The position numbers and the translations under genes are program-made. Below, piece by piece: positions 9,516 through 21,712 of a DNA stretch of 64,000 bases. Every line of letters begins with the position of its first letter. Position 1 is the first letter of the stretch. This DNA comes from Lepeophtheirus salmonis (lineage: Eukaryota > Arthropoda > Copepoda > Siphonostomatoida > Caligidae). The DNA is taken from positions 11,616,301 through 11,680,300 of the forward strand of contig NC_052133.2 in NCBI RefSeq assembly GCF_016086655.4. Direction: 5' to 3'. Below the pieces are notes generated by a model. That model was not told the DNA's origin. It searched no databases and saw nothing but the letters and a program-made list of their open reading frames with translations.

Positions 9516-12330
9516 TTTTTTAACAAAAAAAAGTGTTTTCATATCGGAATGCCTCAATTGTGAGATGCATTAACTATATGGATTTTTAAACTTCATAATA
9601 AGTAATAGTTTCATAATATAAAGGGAACTTATCCCATCTTTTAACAACTCATAAAACCCATATTAATATTTCATGCAATTTTTAATAACTAAAGATAACT
9701 CCATTCGTTGTCAGCTTATTTTGTGTAACGTTAAACAATTTTAAATTTTTATGCATTTGGAGGATTGACTCATGTGAATTATCACAGTTTTGATAATTAA
9801 AAAAAATGTTAAATAAAAAAAAAATCAAATAAGCAAGGTATAAATATGATAAGCTGCATGTATGTTTTAAAAATATCAAATTCTGTGCACCTATACCACC
9901 ATAATTGATCTACTTTACAAAGATTGTTAGCATTTGAAAAACTTTATATATAACATTTTTAGAAGGTATTCTATTTTTGTATTTTTTTTTTTTAATTTAT
10001 TGAGACACCAGTATTTCAAATGAAATTTTATTAGGCATAAAAGGTTATATCTGCTTCATCACTCCAATCAACTTATACCAAAAGATGTGTACTAACATTT
10101 TTATTACATTTGAAGTGTATGTATTAAAAATAATTTATAATAAAACATTGGTAATACTATACATAGATATTTCAAAAATTGGGGATCTTTAAATAATGTT
10201 TTAATTTAATATTATGTAATATTTTTGTATGTCAAATAGCAACCAAATATTATAAATTAGATTATATCGAATTTGTTTTTCATAGCTCTTAAAGTAAAAC
10301 AATTTGCAAAAATGAATAAACTAATCAAAAGAGAAATTAAATACATTGTGACATAAGTTTAATTGGTATGGAAAAACATTAATGGAGTAGATTAATTTTT
10401 TGTTCTCTTATTGTTAATATCATCGTAAAAAAATGTTTAATGCCTTTTTTTACGGCTAGAAAAGCTTACTTTTTTCCTTTTTTAGTTTATTTCATGGGTC
10501 AGTTTATGTTATGGTTAAAGCCCTACTACATATATATGTGGAAATAAACATTTATGTTTCTTTTGAATAACAGGAAAAATGCACTGTGAAACTAACAATA
10601 AAGTATGAATAATCAAATAGGATTAAATTTTGCATAATATTGCAAGTATTTAGTTCAAATGTAAGATTCACTCAATTTTGGAATTTTAATATTAGTATTT
10701 CAATTTTAAGGAATATAAGCTGCAATAATTGATGTAATATGAGACGTTTGATAAAAATCGCCTATTTTGAAAATCTCTAATGGTTCTGTATGTAGAATTT
10801 TTTCAGTAGATGTACCTTTAACTTGTGCATTAAAAATTAAAAGAACTTAGCTGTAAAACACAAAAATATTTAATGTTAGATACTTTTTTCGAAAACCCAA
10901 AATTGACCCATTATATGTACTATATGCTAAAGTAAAAACGGAGACCAAAGTTGCATTTTTTTTTAAAGCTACCAATTAGATAATATTATATAAACATAAT
11001 TATATGATTGATAAAATGACTTAGACAGCACAAATAATGCGGGCAACAATTGTTTGGTATACTTCGTATAGGCTACACCTTCTACTTGACTATGTTTGAC
11101 AAATCTATACCAAAATTCTAAATTTGATGCACCTTAATTGACAACGTCATCACAAATATTACCCTAATTCCAATGTCTCACAAAACCATTTTTTCATGTT
11201 ACTAAATTTTTTATTATCTTAATAAAAATAGATAGAACATAATCTGAATAATTACGTGGTAATGAGGATAAGTTGCTATAATATCCACTACTAGATTGTA
11301 ATTACACAAATTAAAAAATCTATAAAAAAATGAAAAATATCTTTGACCTATGTTTATCCTAACTTGCTTAAATTTAATCTTGCTTAAAGATGATTTTATT
11401 AATTGTCACATGCTTAAAAAAAGTAACTCATTATTGAAAAGTAAGTGTACATAAATTAGGTCCTATTGTATGTTTGAGATTCTCACCTTAGTAACCCCTG
11501 CTCTTGCATTTTTGTTTTAGTCAACCTACTTACGTTCTGCAGGGTCTTGCAATTCAATTTGAACAAACTTTTACCTCATCCAGATCCTGAACGAATACAT
11601 TGTAACAATTTTTTTGGGTTTTATTTAACATCATATTAATTACAAAGGGAAACAGTCAATTTTGTACAAATAAATTCAAGCCAAAAAATAAATTTTTATT
11701 TTTGAGTGCATTTTTATAAAAGTTTTATTAATCCTACTTTTAATTTAATAATTGTTTTAAGAGTAAAAAAGGAATCAACAATAATAATCCTAAACTACTA
11801 TAACTCAAGATATATCAGAATTCAGATGACTGAGAGAAAAACAAAGATCTGTTTTGGATCCTTCTCTCATAAGTAAATTCAATTATGGTCTTTAATTCAT
11901 TTTTACAAAATTTGCCCCGAATTATTTCTCTGTGTTATCAATATAACTCCAATCACTGTCTTAATTTTCCTATAGAGTAACCATTTTACTTCATAAAAGA
12001 AGAATATTAATATTTGCATAAACGGTCCTAGAGTTGAAAATAAAAAAATTTACAGTCAAATTATGTTTTTAGAATAAGTAGATCTTTTGAATATATACAT
12101 TTTTGGATAAAAAAGTTTCCATTATTCTGTATTTTTCCCCATGTTGTACTTTTTCAAAGAATATATGCTTCAAAATGGGCAAAAGCATCGAAACTAAAAA
12201 ATAAATCAGTTTTTTTATAGATTAAAAATTTATAGACACCTGTTCGGAAGTAAAACTTAGAAAAATACAACTGGGAAGAATAGGCAAAAATTCCCGAATA
12301 GACGCTTTAAAAAAAAAAAAAAGAAGATTT
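9516..12330. other. AT-rich non-coding DNA, no gene seen
   Basis: About 2.8 kb without a readable frame, RNA gene or repeat I can support. A run of 14 A lies at about 12308-12322, immediately before LINE-2 sequence starts. Confidence 0.55.
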
Positions 12331-12393
12331 TATGGATATGAACTATGGAATGTACGACTCTGATAATAAACTGGAGAAGAACCCTTCAATGAT

Positions 12394-13420
12394 CAAGATT
12401 ATTTCAAAGAGCTTTATCGTTGCATAGAATACAGAAATTCAATAGCTTCCACTAAAGGTACACTTAACAATGCAATTTTCGTCTATTACATCAAAGTTCC
12501 AATCCCATCTGATATTCCCAAATCAGTTTCTGCCACAGATAGACATATGTCTTAGGCCGAAATAGTATTTACTATCACAAAACTGTCAAAAAAAGGAAAA
12601 TCTTTAGGAACGTCTGGGATTACCTTTGAGTTAAACAAAAACTTTGCTCAAGAGCTTGCATCTATTAGGAAAGAGTTATTCGAATTTCTTATTATGAAAG
12701 ACATATTTCTGATGTATATCAACGATTGATTACTCATAACTATTCCAAAAAAGAATAAGGATGCAAGATTTGTCAGTAACTTTAGACCAATAACCCTTCA
12801 AAATACTCTGTACAAAATTTTATCATATGTCATTCCTGAACGACTAAAGGAGACACTATCTGACATATTATATGCCTCTCAACGGGGGTTCGTTACAGGG
12901 AAAATAATTGAAAATATTATTGCTAATCCTCAAACGGCCTTGTAAAATGAAAAGAAGGATATTATTGTATGAATTGATTTTAAAAAGACATTTGACACCA
13001 TTTCTTATCGCCATGTTATAGAAACCTTGAAAGCAAAAAGGTTTTGGAGATATTATGGTATGGGCAATATCGTCTATCCTGCTCAAATCTGCTAAAAAGG
13101 TATGTCAATGGTACGAATGCTAGGTCTTTTAATGTTAGCCGATGATATGAACAGGGAGACACCGTTGCTGTGATTCTGTTTATTATTGTGGTAGATCCCT
13201 TTTTTAGGACAATAGGTAGTAACAAACTAATGCATAAGACCAGAGTGCCTGGAGAAGAATCAGTATATGCCAAAGCTGATGATATTACAGCCATCATTAA
13301 TAATGAAAGAGTCCTAACCATTTCTGCAATAATATAAATGTTTCGGACCTTGTCTTGGTTTGAAATACTATTGGGTCTGAAAATCAATGAAGATAAGACA
13401 GACATCGTCTAGAAAAATAA
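12394..13420 (+). pseudogene. LINE-2 reverse transcriptase domain (broken)
   Basis: All main RT blocks are in order, but with in-frame stops (for example in IYND-stop-LLITIPKK near 12727 and NPQTAL-stop near 12943) and frame shifts around 13050-13140. The catalytic box reads VYAKADDITAI: the two Asp are kept, but the residue just before ADD, usually aromatic (Y/F), is Lys. The known role of the family is target-primed reverse transcription; this copy cannot encode a working enzyme. Confidence 0.88.
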
Positions 13421-13592
13421 TGCTATCTTAAAATCTTTTTGTCACTCGGTGAAAACTGACATCGGCATTTAAGGAGTAACAATTGGAAACAAGGCGTCTT
13501 CAATCAAGAAAGTAACTATTTAAAAAAAAGATTTCCACTTCTACACCACAAGTATCAAACACCTAGGCTTTCATCAATGGGAACGTTTAGAC

Positions 13593-14697
13593 GTGTGGAA
13601 TACATATATCATGTATAAAGTCATTCATATTATCAAAGTAGGAGGTTTTAACGAAATGGTATGCGACAAAGTCGATGGTTACGTCCAATCCTTTTTAGAT
13701 CTCGAGAAAAAGAGAAATATTTCTTGCAAACAAATATATACCCCAAAGGCACTTGGAGGATTGGATATTTTGGATTTTGGAGGGCACTTCTGATGGAATG
13801 GATCTTGAATTGTCTAAAAGAGCAAGATTTGTAGAACATTTCAGTACCTCTCGAGATCTTAGGACAGGATCATGCTAATGATGGTCTACAACCAATCGTG
13901 GAGCATCTTATCAGTCGCAAATTTTTGAGTTTTTTTCTTTGTGATGTTCAATGGACTCTACAGAAGCTTGAGTTATCTCTCGTTCAAAATATACTTATGA
14001 GAGGCTCAAGATTACAGATTCCCAAGTCTTTGCAAAACATTCCAAATGTTAACACCCTTGGGGATCTTGGAAAATGTATTTGACTTTTGGCTAAGATGCA
14101 GTATAACAAAATCGTTTTTGACATGAAGATGAACCCCAATAATTATAACTGAAAAAAGAATGTACCTTCAGAAATGCTCTTTTCTTTTTGAGAGTTTCAA
14201 ATCTTAGATCATTGTGGAAAAGATATGAAATCAAATTAATTGAGAGTGTTGGAAAGCTTAGAAGTCTGAATGTGACTGGAAAACAAATTTGTCGAGGCTT
14301 TACGGACCCTATTTTGTCTCCAGCTGAAAAGTGGCTTAATTATAGAGTCTGTACAGGTACACTTGAAGTGTCTTCTATTATGAAACCAGAAGAGTAGTTT
14401 TTTTTCTTTTAGATAAATTAGGATACCTTCATATATTATATAACTGCAAATCTCTCTGGGCACCTTTTAACGTCATTGCAAAGGAGGTGGATTTATCTTT
14501 TGGAGGGAAAATTCTTTCCCTCGACTTTTTTGCTCTGACGTTCCCAAAAAAGATTCTACATCACGCCATTATAACGAAAGTACAATATTACCTTTATTCA
14601 CATAAAACAATTAATGACACCATAAATGTTCTATTGGAAAACATTGTTAAAGACTATATCAGATTGTTACTCTTTGTTTGTTCCAAAAAAAAAAATT
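13593..14697 (+). pseudogene. LINE-2 C-terminal region (broken)
   Basis: After the RT, coding-like segments continue in alternating frames: 13593-13793 (TPKALGGLDILDF, the block that follows the thumb in many LINE proteins), 13898-14083 (EHLISRKFLSFFL, LRGDLGK-like tail), 14188-14397 (SLWKRYEIKLIESVGKLRSL) and 14487-14697 (ALTFPKKILHHAIITK). Stops between them show decay. No clear zinc knuckle survives. Confidence 0.65.
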
Positions 14698-14760
14698 GAG
14701 CTCTTAGTTTTTATTTGTTTTTTTTTTATATGATTTTTTTTTATCACCACGTATTTATTA

Positions 14761-16085
14761 AGGATTATTGACTGTTCTTTAGGTTATTAATGTTTTTGTT
14801 TTGTTAGTTTGTTAAAGTTGTAAATAAATAACTGGGAATAATTATCAAAAGAATAGTTCATGAAATTTTTTTATAATTTTAAAAATGAATTAGGCTTTGT
14901 GATTCCATTAGAAATTATTGATATTTCCGGCCTTTTATGCTATTTTTGTTCTTACTTGTCAAAATTTACGTTTGTCTGGATTTATAATGTAAAACGATTG
15001 TTACCATTTTACTGAATAATTATTTTTTTTTATCAATTTTGGCCACATTTTTGTTGGCTTCAAGAAAATTTAGAATCTTCTTTGCTCTTTCCAACCATCT
15101 CAAAGATTGTCCTCCTCTCTAATTTGGCAGCAATGTTATTCCGAATTGCAAATGGAAAGTAATAGAGAGTTAACTTGTAATAAATCGGATTGCAAATTAA
15201 TCATACAAGCTATAATAAAAATTAAGTTATTTATATACGCCCAAAAAAAAAAAAGTCAAAGAAGCATTGTATGTTAGCTCTGTCGTTTGTGACATTTTGG
15301 TAATTTTAATAATTAATTTATTCTCTAAGTTTATACATATTGTTATACTAAAAAACCCTTTATAAATTATAAATCAAAGAGATCGAACTTTACATATGTA
15401 TTATAATATATCTTACATACATATGTACATATGTATTTCTGAATATTCCCCCATACAAAGTCTAAGAAAGTAAACAAATAATATTCAAAAAAGTATAAAA
15501 ATAGTAAAAACTTAAGTCGGGCCTTCATATTTTCTTTTTCTATCTATCCATGTGTGTACTTCATACAAACCTTGCACACACAGAAGAATATAATGAATAA
15601 GTTTAGATCCTTCTTCTAATCTCGAATATAATCATAAAACGAAATGAAGAGCTTTCATTGTGGAGAGAAAGAAAGAGAAGATCTTCTTCTAAGTTTCTGT
15701 ACTTTAAGAAAGTGAACATATATATGTTTATTATATATGTAATAGAAAAAATATTTTTCAAGAATAAGATTATCTCAAGTAAGTTTAATTGAGGTTTTTT
15801 CTTTTTATAGAGGTCATCATCATCATACATACGTCTATTATAATATTTTGGGGACAAATGTTGCTCCTTCTTTTTTGTGGTTTCCCCTTTTTTTGAAAAA
15901 AAAGTTTTTTGTTTGTTCAAAGGCCACCCCTATGGCCTTCATCTTACGACGACTAAAGTAAATGACACACTATTCACATTTATGTTAAATATAAATAATG
16001 GTTCCATTTTTACTGATATATACTTTATTATTTTAAATAACATGATGAAATGATGTAACTCAGCGGACAACATGCACGGGATAAA
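14761..16085. other. AT-rich non-coding DNA, no gene seen
   Basis: No supported gene. A patch near 15400-15440 is a low-complexity TACATATGTA-rich run. A minus-strand open stretch at 15920-15603 is lysine/asparagine-rich low-complexity sequence and is not convincing. Confidence 0.5.
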
Positions 16086-16146
16086 TTATTTTCTTGAGTT
16101 CAAATTTTGTATGCTCGTGCCTTGGTAGTTCCTAGAGAAGAATATA

Positions 16147-16744
16147 TAAAAGGAGCAGGGATCAAATTGTCGCCAAATTATTTTTCTACAAAAAACAACA
16201 CAAAATATACATTTTTTAACTTTTTTATTGAAAATCAAAGCTATGACGAGCATATAGGTATAGAGTAGCCATTCATTTGATATAATCACCGTTGGCATCA
16301 ATAACGACCTCAATACGGCCTCTGAACCGGACGCAGGCTCTTCTGACCATCTCATTGTCCATGTTGCCGAATACCTCCTTGATGGAGTCCATCAGGGTGG
16401 CCTTGGTGCTATGGGGATGTATGTTGGTATGTCTCTCGACATAGCCCTAGACAAAATAGTCCAAAGGATTAAGGTCGGGAGAGTTAGGAGGCCACAAATC
16501 CTTGGTTACAACGTCATAACAGTTCTTGGTTAACCACTGCATGGAGATTTTGGACACATGGCAGGGTGCTGAGTCCTATTGCCACACCCAGGGCCTGTCT
16601 CCGGCCTTCATGGACCTGGTAGGGTCATCCTCAACCATCTTTTTCACCATGTCGACAAAGTTTGGTGTCCCTGACCTTCCTGTCGGCGCCCTCCTCCTTG
16701 GGTGCCCTCTTTATGGTGGCATCAACATCCCAGGTGTCCTCTAG
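16147..16744 (-). mobile_element. Tc1/mariner-like element M2: 5'-truncated, internally deleted
   Basis: Same family as M3 (24924-25829). The 3' end keeps a terminal repeat (GGAGCAGGGATCAAATTGTC, from TA at 16147-16148). On the minus strand the transposase begins abruptly within the first helix-turn-helix region (LEDT.. at 16744) and reads on through DDPTRSMK. It then jumps to DRPWVWQ-stop-DSAPCHVSK (16600-16545; DSAPCH holds the second catalytic Asp) and continues through LWPPNSPDLNPLDYFV (third Asp, about 16500-16450) to the C-terminal VIDANGDYIK. The jump removes the region with the first Asp. Stops at Q-stop-DSAPCH and YFV-stop-GY show decay. Confidence 0.88.
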
Positions 16745-16749
16745 CTTAT

Positions 16750-16774
16750 TATGGTAAGCTTACTACTTACCATA
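16750..16774. repeat. Short hairpin at the truncated end of M2
   Basis: TATGGTAAG, a 7-base loop, then CTTACCATA: a perfect 9-base stem six bases beyond the point where M2 homology stops. Its function is unknown; it may mark the break that truncated M2. Confidence 0.7.
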
Positions 16775-16929
16775 GATACCCTAAAATAAAATTTTACAAA
16801 TATAAAGCGACGAACACGACCCCACAACGGGATATTTGCGCTACTACAGCAGATTCTGAAACCTAGTTTACATTTTAAAAAAATATTTTTTTTAAATTTC
16901 ATAAATTTTAAAATACGAAAGTCTTCGTT

Positions 16930-17210
16930 TCCTCATTTATTGCTTAATGTCTCTCGTAAGATAGGGTGGGGCATCTATTGATAAGATGGTCTGCACTTTG
17001 CAATTGATCCTTACATATATTGCAGTGTAAGATTGTACATTGAGTCTCAATTTTTCTCTTCCATGCTTGATACACAGATAAAATTATTTGAAATATTTCA
17101 ATTAAAAATACTATTAGGTTTTTGCCTTTTACTAAGTTATTAAATTTTTTGCCAAAAATTGCACATTGTTTTGAGCTTTGCAAAAAGAAAACACAAGATT
17201 TCATTATCAC
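16930..17210 (-). pseudogene. C-terminal zinc-knuckle tail of a LINE ORF2 (LINE-5 relic)
   Basis: The minus-strand frame reads AWKRKIETQCTILHCNICKD then QLQSADHLINRCPTLSYERH. It contains C-x2-C-x8-H-x4-C, the CCHC-like knuckle found near the C-terminus of many LINE ORF2 proteins, followed by 'CPxLSxxRH', a context seen in R1/Jockey-like elements. Upstream sequence is too AT-rich to follow into an RT, so this is an isolated tail. Confidence 0.6.
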
Positions 17211-17389
17211 TTCTTAAAGCTTACTACAAAATGAGGACCAAAACTTTCAGAAACATTCGGAAAAACCTAATTTTTTTATATTAAAAAAAAGAAACAAAAA
17301 AACAACAACTCAAAACCAATATGTGATATGTTTAAATAGTATATATTTACCTATATTTTTATTCAATATGATTTCCTTTACAAGAAATA

Positions 17390-17700
17390 CGAGCCTCTAT
17401 ACACCGGTAAACCGATTGAAAGCTCTTAACGATGAAAGGCATTTACTAGTGCGTACCACGCTGTAATGATAGCAGTACAGAGCGAATCAAAATTTGGTAG
17501 AGAGGTGATGCAAACATTCTTCTCCATGATACTCCAAACCGCAAAGTACAGGAGGTTGAGGTCAGATTGGAAAGGGATACATGGAGACAGGCTAGAAGTT
17601 ATGTTATTGCAGAAGTTTTTTTTTTTTTTTGCTGAATGGCGAAATGATGGACTTCTTAATGTTGTAGGCAGGCCGGATGAGCTTGCCAACTGTCTCTGTA
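17390..17700 (-). pseudogene. Mariner-like transposase C-terminal relic M11
   Basis: On the minus strand a block PFQSDLNLLYFAVWSIMEKN (about 17580-17520) matches the mariner third-aspartate motif 'PPxSPDLNPLDFAVWSIME'. It is followed by VCITSLPNFDSLCTAIITAW, the usual spacer before the C-terminal helix. Upstream, across a run of 15 A on the minus strand (17630-17616), lies YNIKKSIISPFS-like sequence. The homopolymer sits where the core of the transposase should be. Confidence 0.72.
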
Positions 17701-18244
17701 TCGGGCATATTATCTTTTCTGTACATCTTTTAAACTTAGATAATAAGGGATAAAAAAGCTTGTTTATTTTGGTTCAGTTGTCGCTTGGTTGCGTATTGAA
17801 ACCTTTATATTAAAAGATAACAGTGATAAAATTGTAATTAAATGCTTCAGCAAGTTTTGGACCCCCTCTCTGCAAGAAGCCCTGCTCTCCTCTTCATACG
17901 TAAGTAACATCAATTGAAAGACCCATTCAACATTAACCCTGGTATATAAATGATAATGAGTTTTCCTTTTTGTAAGATTTTTTTTTCCAATGACGTTTAG
18001 AGGGAAAATATAGAAAAATAACAACACATTATAAGGCTTCAAAAATCAGTTTCATTAATATTTTTTTGACAAATAACATTTCACTAAAAAACATCAAAGA
18101 TTAGTTCTATGACATGGAAGAATCGAGTCTTAGACAAACATATCGAAATATATTACTTATTTTGGAAAAATATATAGTATAGAAGTGTACCGCCAGTTAC
18201 AAAATATTTGCAAGTACTTTTTGTTGTACTTTTTATACCACAGG
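17701..18244. other. AT-rich DNA, no confident gene
   Basis: A minus-strand open stretch at 18042-17764 contains RVNVEWVFQLMLLTYEEESR and CREGVQNLLKHL. It is more protein-like than most of the window, but I recognise no family and see no start or splice context that decides it. Confidence 0.35.
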
Positions 18245-18622
18245 TAGTGTTGAATAGGTCTTACAGTATGCCCGTCCGATTTTTTTACCATTCAACAGTC
18301 CTACGGACCGATTAGTTGGCCCTTTAGTCCTAACGTTCCATCTATCTTTTTTTTTCCACTCCGAGCTAGAATTGAAGAATATAAAAATCAATAAAATAAT
18401 GTTCAATAGCTAGAACAATAATAAGTTCTTGTCAAACATCTTTGAACGAGGTTATGATGAAACTTCAACAACCTAAATGATTTAGTTAGCCACTACGTCA
18501 TTTCAGCTATTGTAGTTACAATAAAAGACCTACAAGGACCAACCTAGCACTGATTTTTTTTTAGGACCAATCTGATCGGACTGCCGTCTTTTTAGTTGTT
18601 TTTTTAGACCAATCCAACACTA
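18245..18622. mobile_element. MITE of the TAGTGTTG family, copy 1
   Basis: The left end is TAGTGTTGAATAGGTCTTAC and the right end, reverse-complemented, is TAGTGTTGGATTGGTCTAAA, giving imperfect terminal inverted repeats. The interior holds further GGACCAA/GTCCTA-type motifs (18290-18345 and 18535-18580). No protein is encoded, consistent with a non-autonomous DNA element. Related termini are at 41507-41780 and 63908-64000. The superfamily is not determined. Confidence 0.65.
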
Positions 18623-21600
18623 ACTACGGTTCCAACTGTAATTGCCGTCTTTATATTCATTTTCTATTGTGAATTATGTCATAGCAGGAAACAAGAAGGA
18701 GTAAAATTTAAAATCTCCTCCACCTGTGAATGGAAAAAAAATTACATTAACCTCATTGTAAACGTCCGTCTAAAGACTGGTTATAATCGGACTAAGGCCA
18801 TCAATACTTCTACCGACTTCAATACCAATTATTAGAGTAAAATAAAGTGTGAAGATCGTGTATGAAAACAGTGAATAGAGTGCCTTGACACCTTCGGCAG
18901 TGCGAAAAGAAAATTAAAAAGGCTGAAAAATCTCTTGGTTTCAATAGCGATATCAACTCCAAATTTAATTTAATGAATGATTTCTAAAAATATTTTTGCT
19001 AAATAAGTGGTTGTTATTCTTTTTCTGAGATCTTCAATCTATAACATTCATTCATCCAGATTATTACTTCTGGTAAAGGACGGAGAAATAAATTCAATCT
19101 ATCTTTGGATTAATGATTCACATAGATGAAAATATCTCAAGGCAACACAACAAAATATTTTTAAATCCTATATTCAATTCTAGTAATACATTGTGCGTAA
19201 CCGAAATCTGAACAATCAAAAAAGGTTTAACGTGTAGAGTAAGGAGTGGAATTACAAGTTTGAAATTTTTACCAAAGTTTTATGGATTTATGAAGAAAAT
19301 TTCCAAGTAGCTTTTTTTAATATTTTGTTTTGATTGAAATCATGGAACAAACAAAACGGAAACAACATCCTCATTTTTTTCCCACATGGTAATGAATACA
19401 CGGTACAAAATGATAGTATTTATTTATTTGCAGCATATTTGAACTAAAATAATTATGCCGTGAGGCAAGTTAGAAAAAATAGATAAAAATATTGTCGATA
19501 AAGATATTTTTAATATATAATAATTAAAATAATAAAGAAAAATTTATTCTATTTAAATCAATAATTTTAAAGAAATAACATCAAAATTTCATGCTCTTCA
19601 TAATTTTACAGATTTTCAAATCAAAATTTGTCTATTAAGGATTTTTTGATGTTTATTTTCTTGTTAAGACGAATAAAATGCAAAATATAAATTATCCTCC
19701 AATACCAATTTCCCATCATTATTGTACAATCTAATGTACATATAGGTATCCATTAATTTAGAAGTGATATTGCATTTAAAATGAAATATAATACAAACAG
19801 GAAATATGTTGGGTCTTAATAAATGGAGGAACTGTGCACTAGATTAATATGATGACTGTATTGTTTCTTAGATTAAAATATGTATATGATATACATAAGG
19901 GAGCATTAGATACGGTGCACATTGTAATTCATACCCCTTATTTTTTATCATTTCTTAGATGAAAAAGGTCTTTTTTCAGACATCAGAACATATATTCAGA
20001 TAAGCATTGCTTCAATAATAAAGATGATTATTTACGCCCTATGCAGCTTAGCCCTTCAGAAGTTTGGGCCTCATACATATATAATAGCATAAATGTATAT
20101 TCCAAATATTATTTAAGGTCTTCCTTTACTTGAAGTCCTTTGTAATTAATTATGAAATTGTGGCATTTTAATTCAAATTGAATGTAATAATTCATATGTA
20201 ATAACTGTTATTTCTTATTATAATTAATTTGAACCATTTTTTAACCAGTATACTTTAAGTGACGGAAATAAGAAGGAAGGCCTTCTTCCTCTTTTCTTAT
20301 GAGAAAATTCTCTCAATAGACTTATAACGGTTAATAAAGAAGAAGGGTCAAACTCATTATAAAAATGTGCAAAATTCATGTTTGATATTTTCTATTTTAA
20401 AATATATTAAAATTGATTGAAATGCGCTCATTTTAAACTAATGAATGCAAAAATGCATTATAAATGATTTTAAGAGGGGGAGACTCATTTTAAACCTTAA
20501 ATTATATGTGGAAGATACATTTATGCTATAATGTATGTATAAGGGTAAAACTTCCGCAGGGAGTAACTTCTGCAAAGCAAAACTTCCCAGGGATAAACTG
20601 CCTGGGGTGTAAGATCATAGAACCATTATTAGTTGATTTGTTTTTAAAAGTAATTATATAACGATGTTGATAATTTTTGAGGGCAAGCACCTGTTAACTG
20701 TTATAATCTGCATACATTATAAACAAACAAATAAGAAATTGATTGCTAAATTTTGGCGTGTCTAACTTCAACCAAATCAGAGTAATTGAGCTTAAAAACA
20801 AGAAATTATACTCTCGGTGTGGCTTACGTTGTAATGGGTGGATCGCTTCATAATTTACGTGCTCACGAAGCCATTTTTTTAACTCAAAAACTCATTTAAA
20901 GTAATACTTCGACATGAAAGTTAATTCGCTTTTTGATGGAAAAAGGTAATAATTGAGTCCCTTGCTTTTCTCAAGGAAGATTTGAAATTTACGGCTCAGT
21001 TCCAAATTTTGAGAGTCTTTATTTATTGCAACTTTCCTGGAAAGAAGTTGGAAAGATTTGTAACTCTTTCATACTTCTTCCAGTTGAATATTGGCCTTTA
21101 TAACTTTAAAGACACATTTTAAAGTGGTTGCTTCCTTACAATCTTTTTTTGCAATGCAGAGGTGTAAGGAAAAGTCAACCACAGAGACTCAGGCTTTCTG
21201 CTTTGATTTAGTTAGCACTAAAACCTAGTTGCTTCACGTCAGGAAGTCTAATAAACTTTTACTCTCTGAGGAAAATTATTATTCTGTAGCAATGTACACA
21301 GCCTTTTCCTTAAGGTTTTTCCTGTTACAAAACTACTGAGTAAACATTGTTAAATCTTTCCCATAATATCCATGTAAGTTTAACTCCACTTTTAAATGTT
21401 AAACAAGTCGATACCTAATTATAAGAACAAGATCATCAAAGATATAATTGTTTTTGTTAATTTCTTATAAAATTATATTATTTTCGTATTTTATGTACCT
21501 ATATTTTGTAATGGTAGACTTTGTTATATTTTTAGATAGTCGGTTTAAAATCGTAAACCTTTTGATAATGTAATAATAGGATAAAATTTTTCAATAATGA

Positions 21601-21650
21601 AAAGGAGACTTTATCAGGGACTTCTTTATGGATATATCTGTTTATTTTTT
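18623..21650. other. AT-rich non-coding DNA, no gene seen
   Basis: About 3 kb with no supported gene. At 20542-20612 there is a cluster of short related motifs (AAAACTTCC, GTAACTTC, AAAACTTCCC, ATAAACTGCC) alternating with CAGGG/CTGGG, which recalls the ends of the 'GGGCAAAA' type of foldback repeat, but a matching opposite end was not convincing. Confidence 0.5.
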
Positions 21651-21654
21651 TAAA

Positions 21655-21712
21655 TGATTTACTTCGGCTATTACCATGGCCTCCAAGCTGGGTCTAAAGG
21701 CCACCAGGTATA
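21655..21712 (+). pseudogene. Tiny helix-turn-helix-like fragment (transposase relic or short exon)
   Basis: A short GC-richer island reads TSAITMASKLGLKATRYT, which resembles the helix-turn-helix of Tc1-like transposases (compare SIADMARKMGTSTSTVSRAL in M1). The same bases end in CACCAG|GTATAC, a possible splice donor after an ATG exon. The relic reading is favoured because the surroundings are full of such elements. Confidence 0.25.

Larger units (their letters stand above)
12340..14760 (+). mobile_element. LINE-2: 5'-truncated non-LTR retrotransposon (RT and C-terminal region)
   Basis: Plus-strand sequence can be followed through a full RT domain, although it is broken by stops. It opens with LSKKGKSLGTSGITFELNK (12580-12640), equivalent to 'NKAPGPDGIxxEFYK'. 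SNFRPITLQNTLYKILSYV (12770-12830) and ASQRGFVTGKIIENI (12875-12920) follow, then FKKTFDTISYRHVIETLKAK (12980-13040), QGDTVAVILFIIVVDPF (13150-13205), AKADDITAI (13268-13295, the YADD box), GLKINEDKTDIV (13375-13410) and IKHLGF (13553). A C-terminal region carries TPKALGGLDILDFGGHF (13740-13790). No endonuclease is present, so the copy is 5'-truncated at about 12340. The 3' end near 14760 is approximate. Confidence 0.9.

Noticed and set aside
13016..13405. Minus-strand 129-codon frame
   Set aside because: Antisense of the LINE-2 RT palm, which carries the real motifs on the plus strand.
20542..21300. Possible foldback element starting with the AAAACTTCC motif cluster
   Set aside because: The candidate opposite end near 21245-21275 matches too poorly to define inverted repeats.
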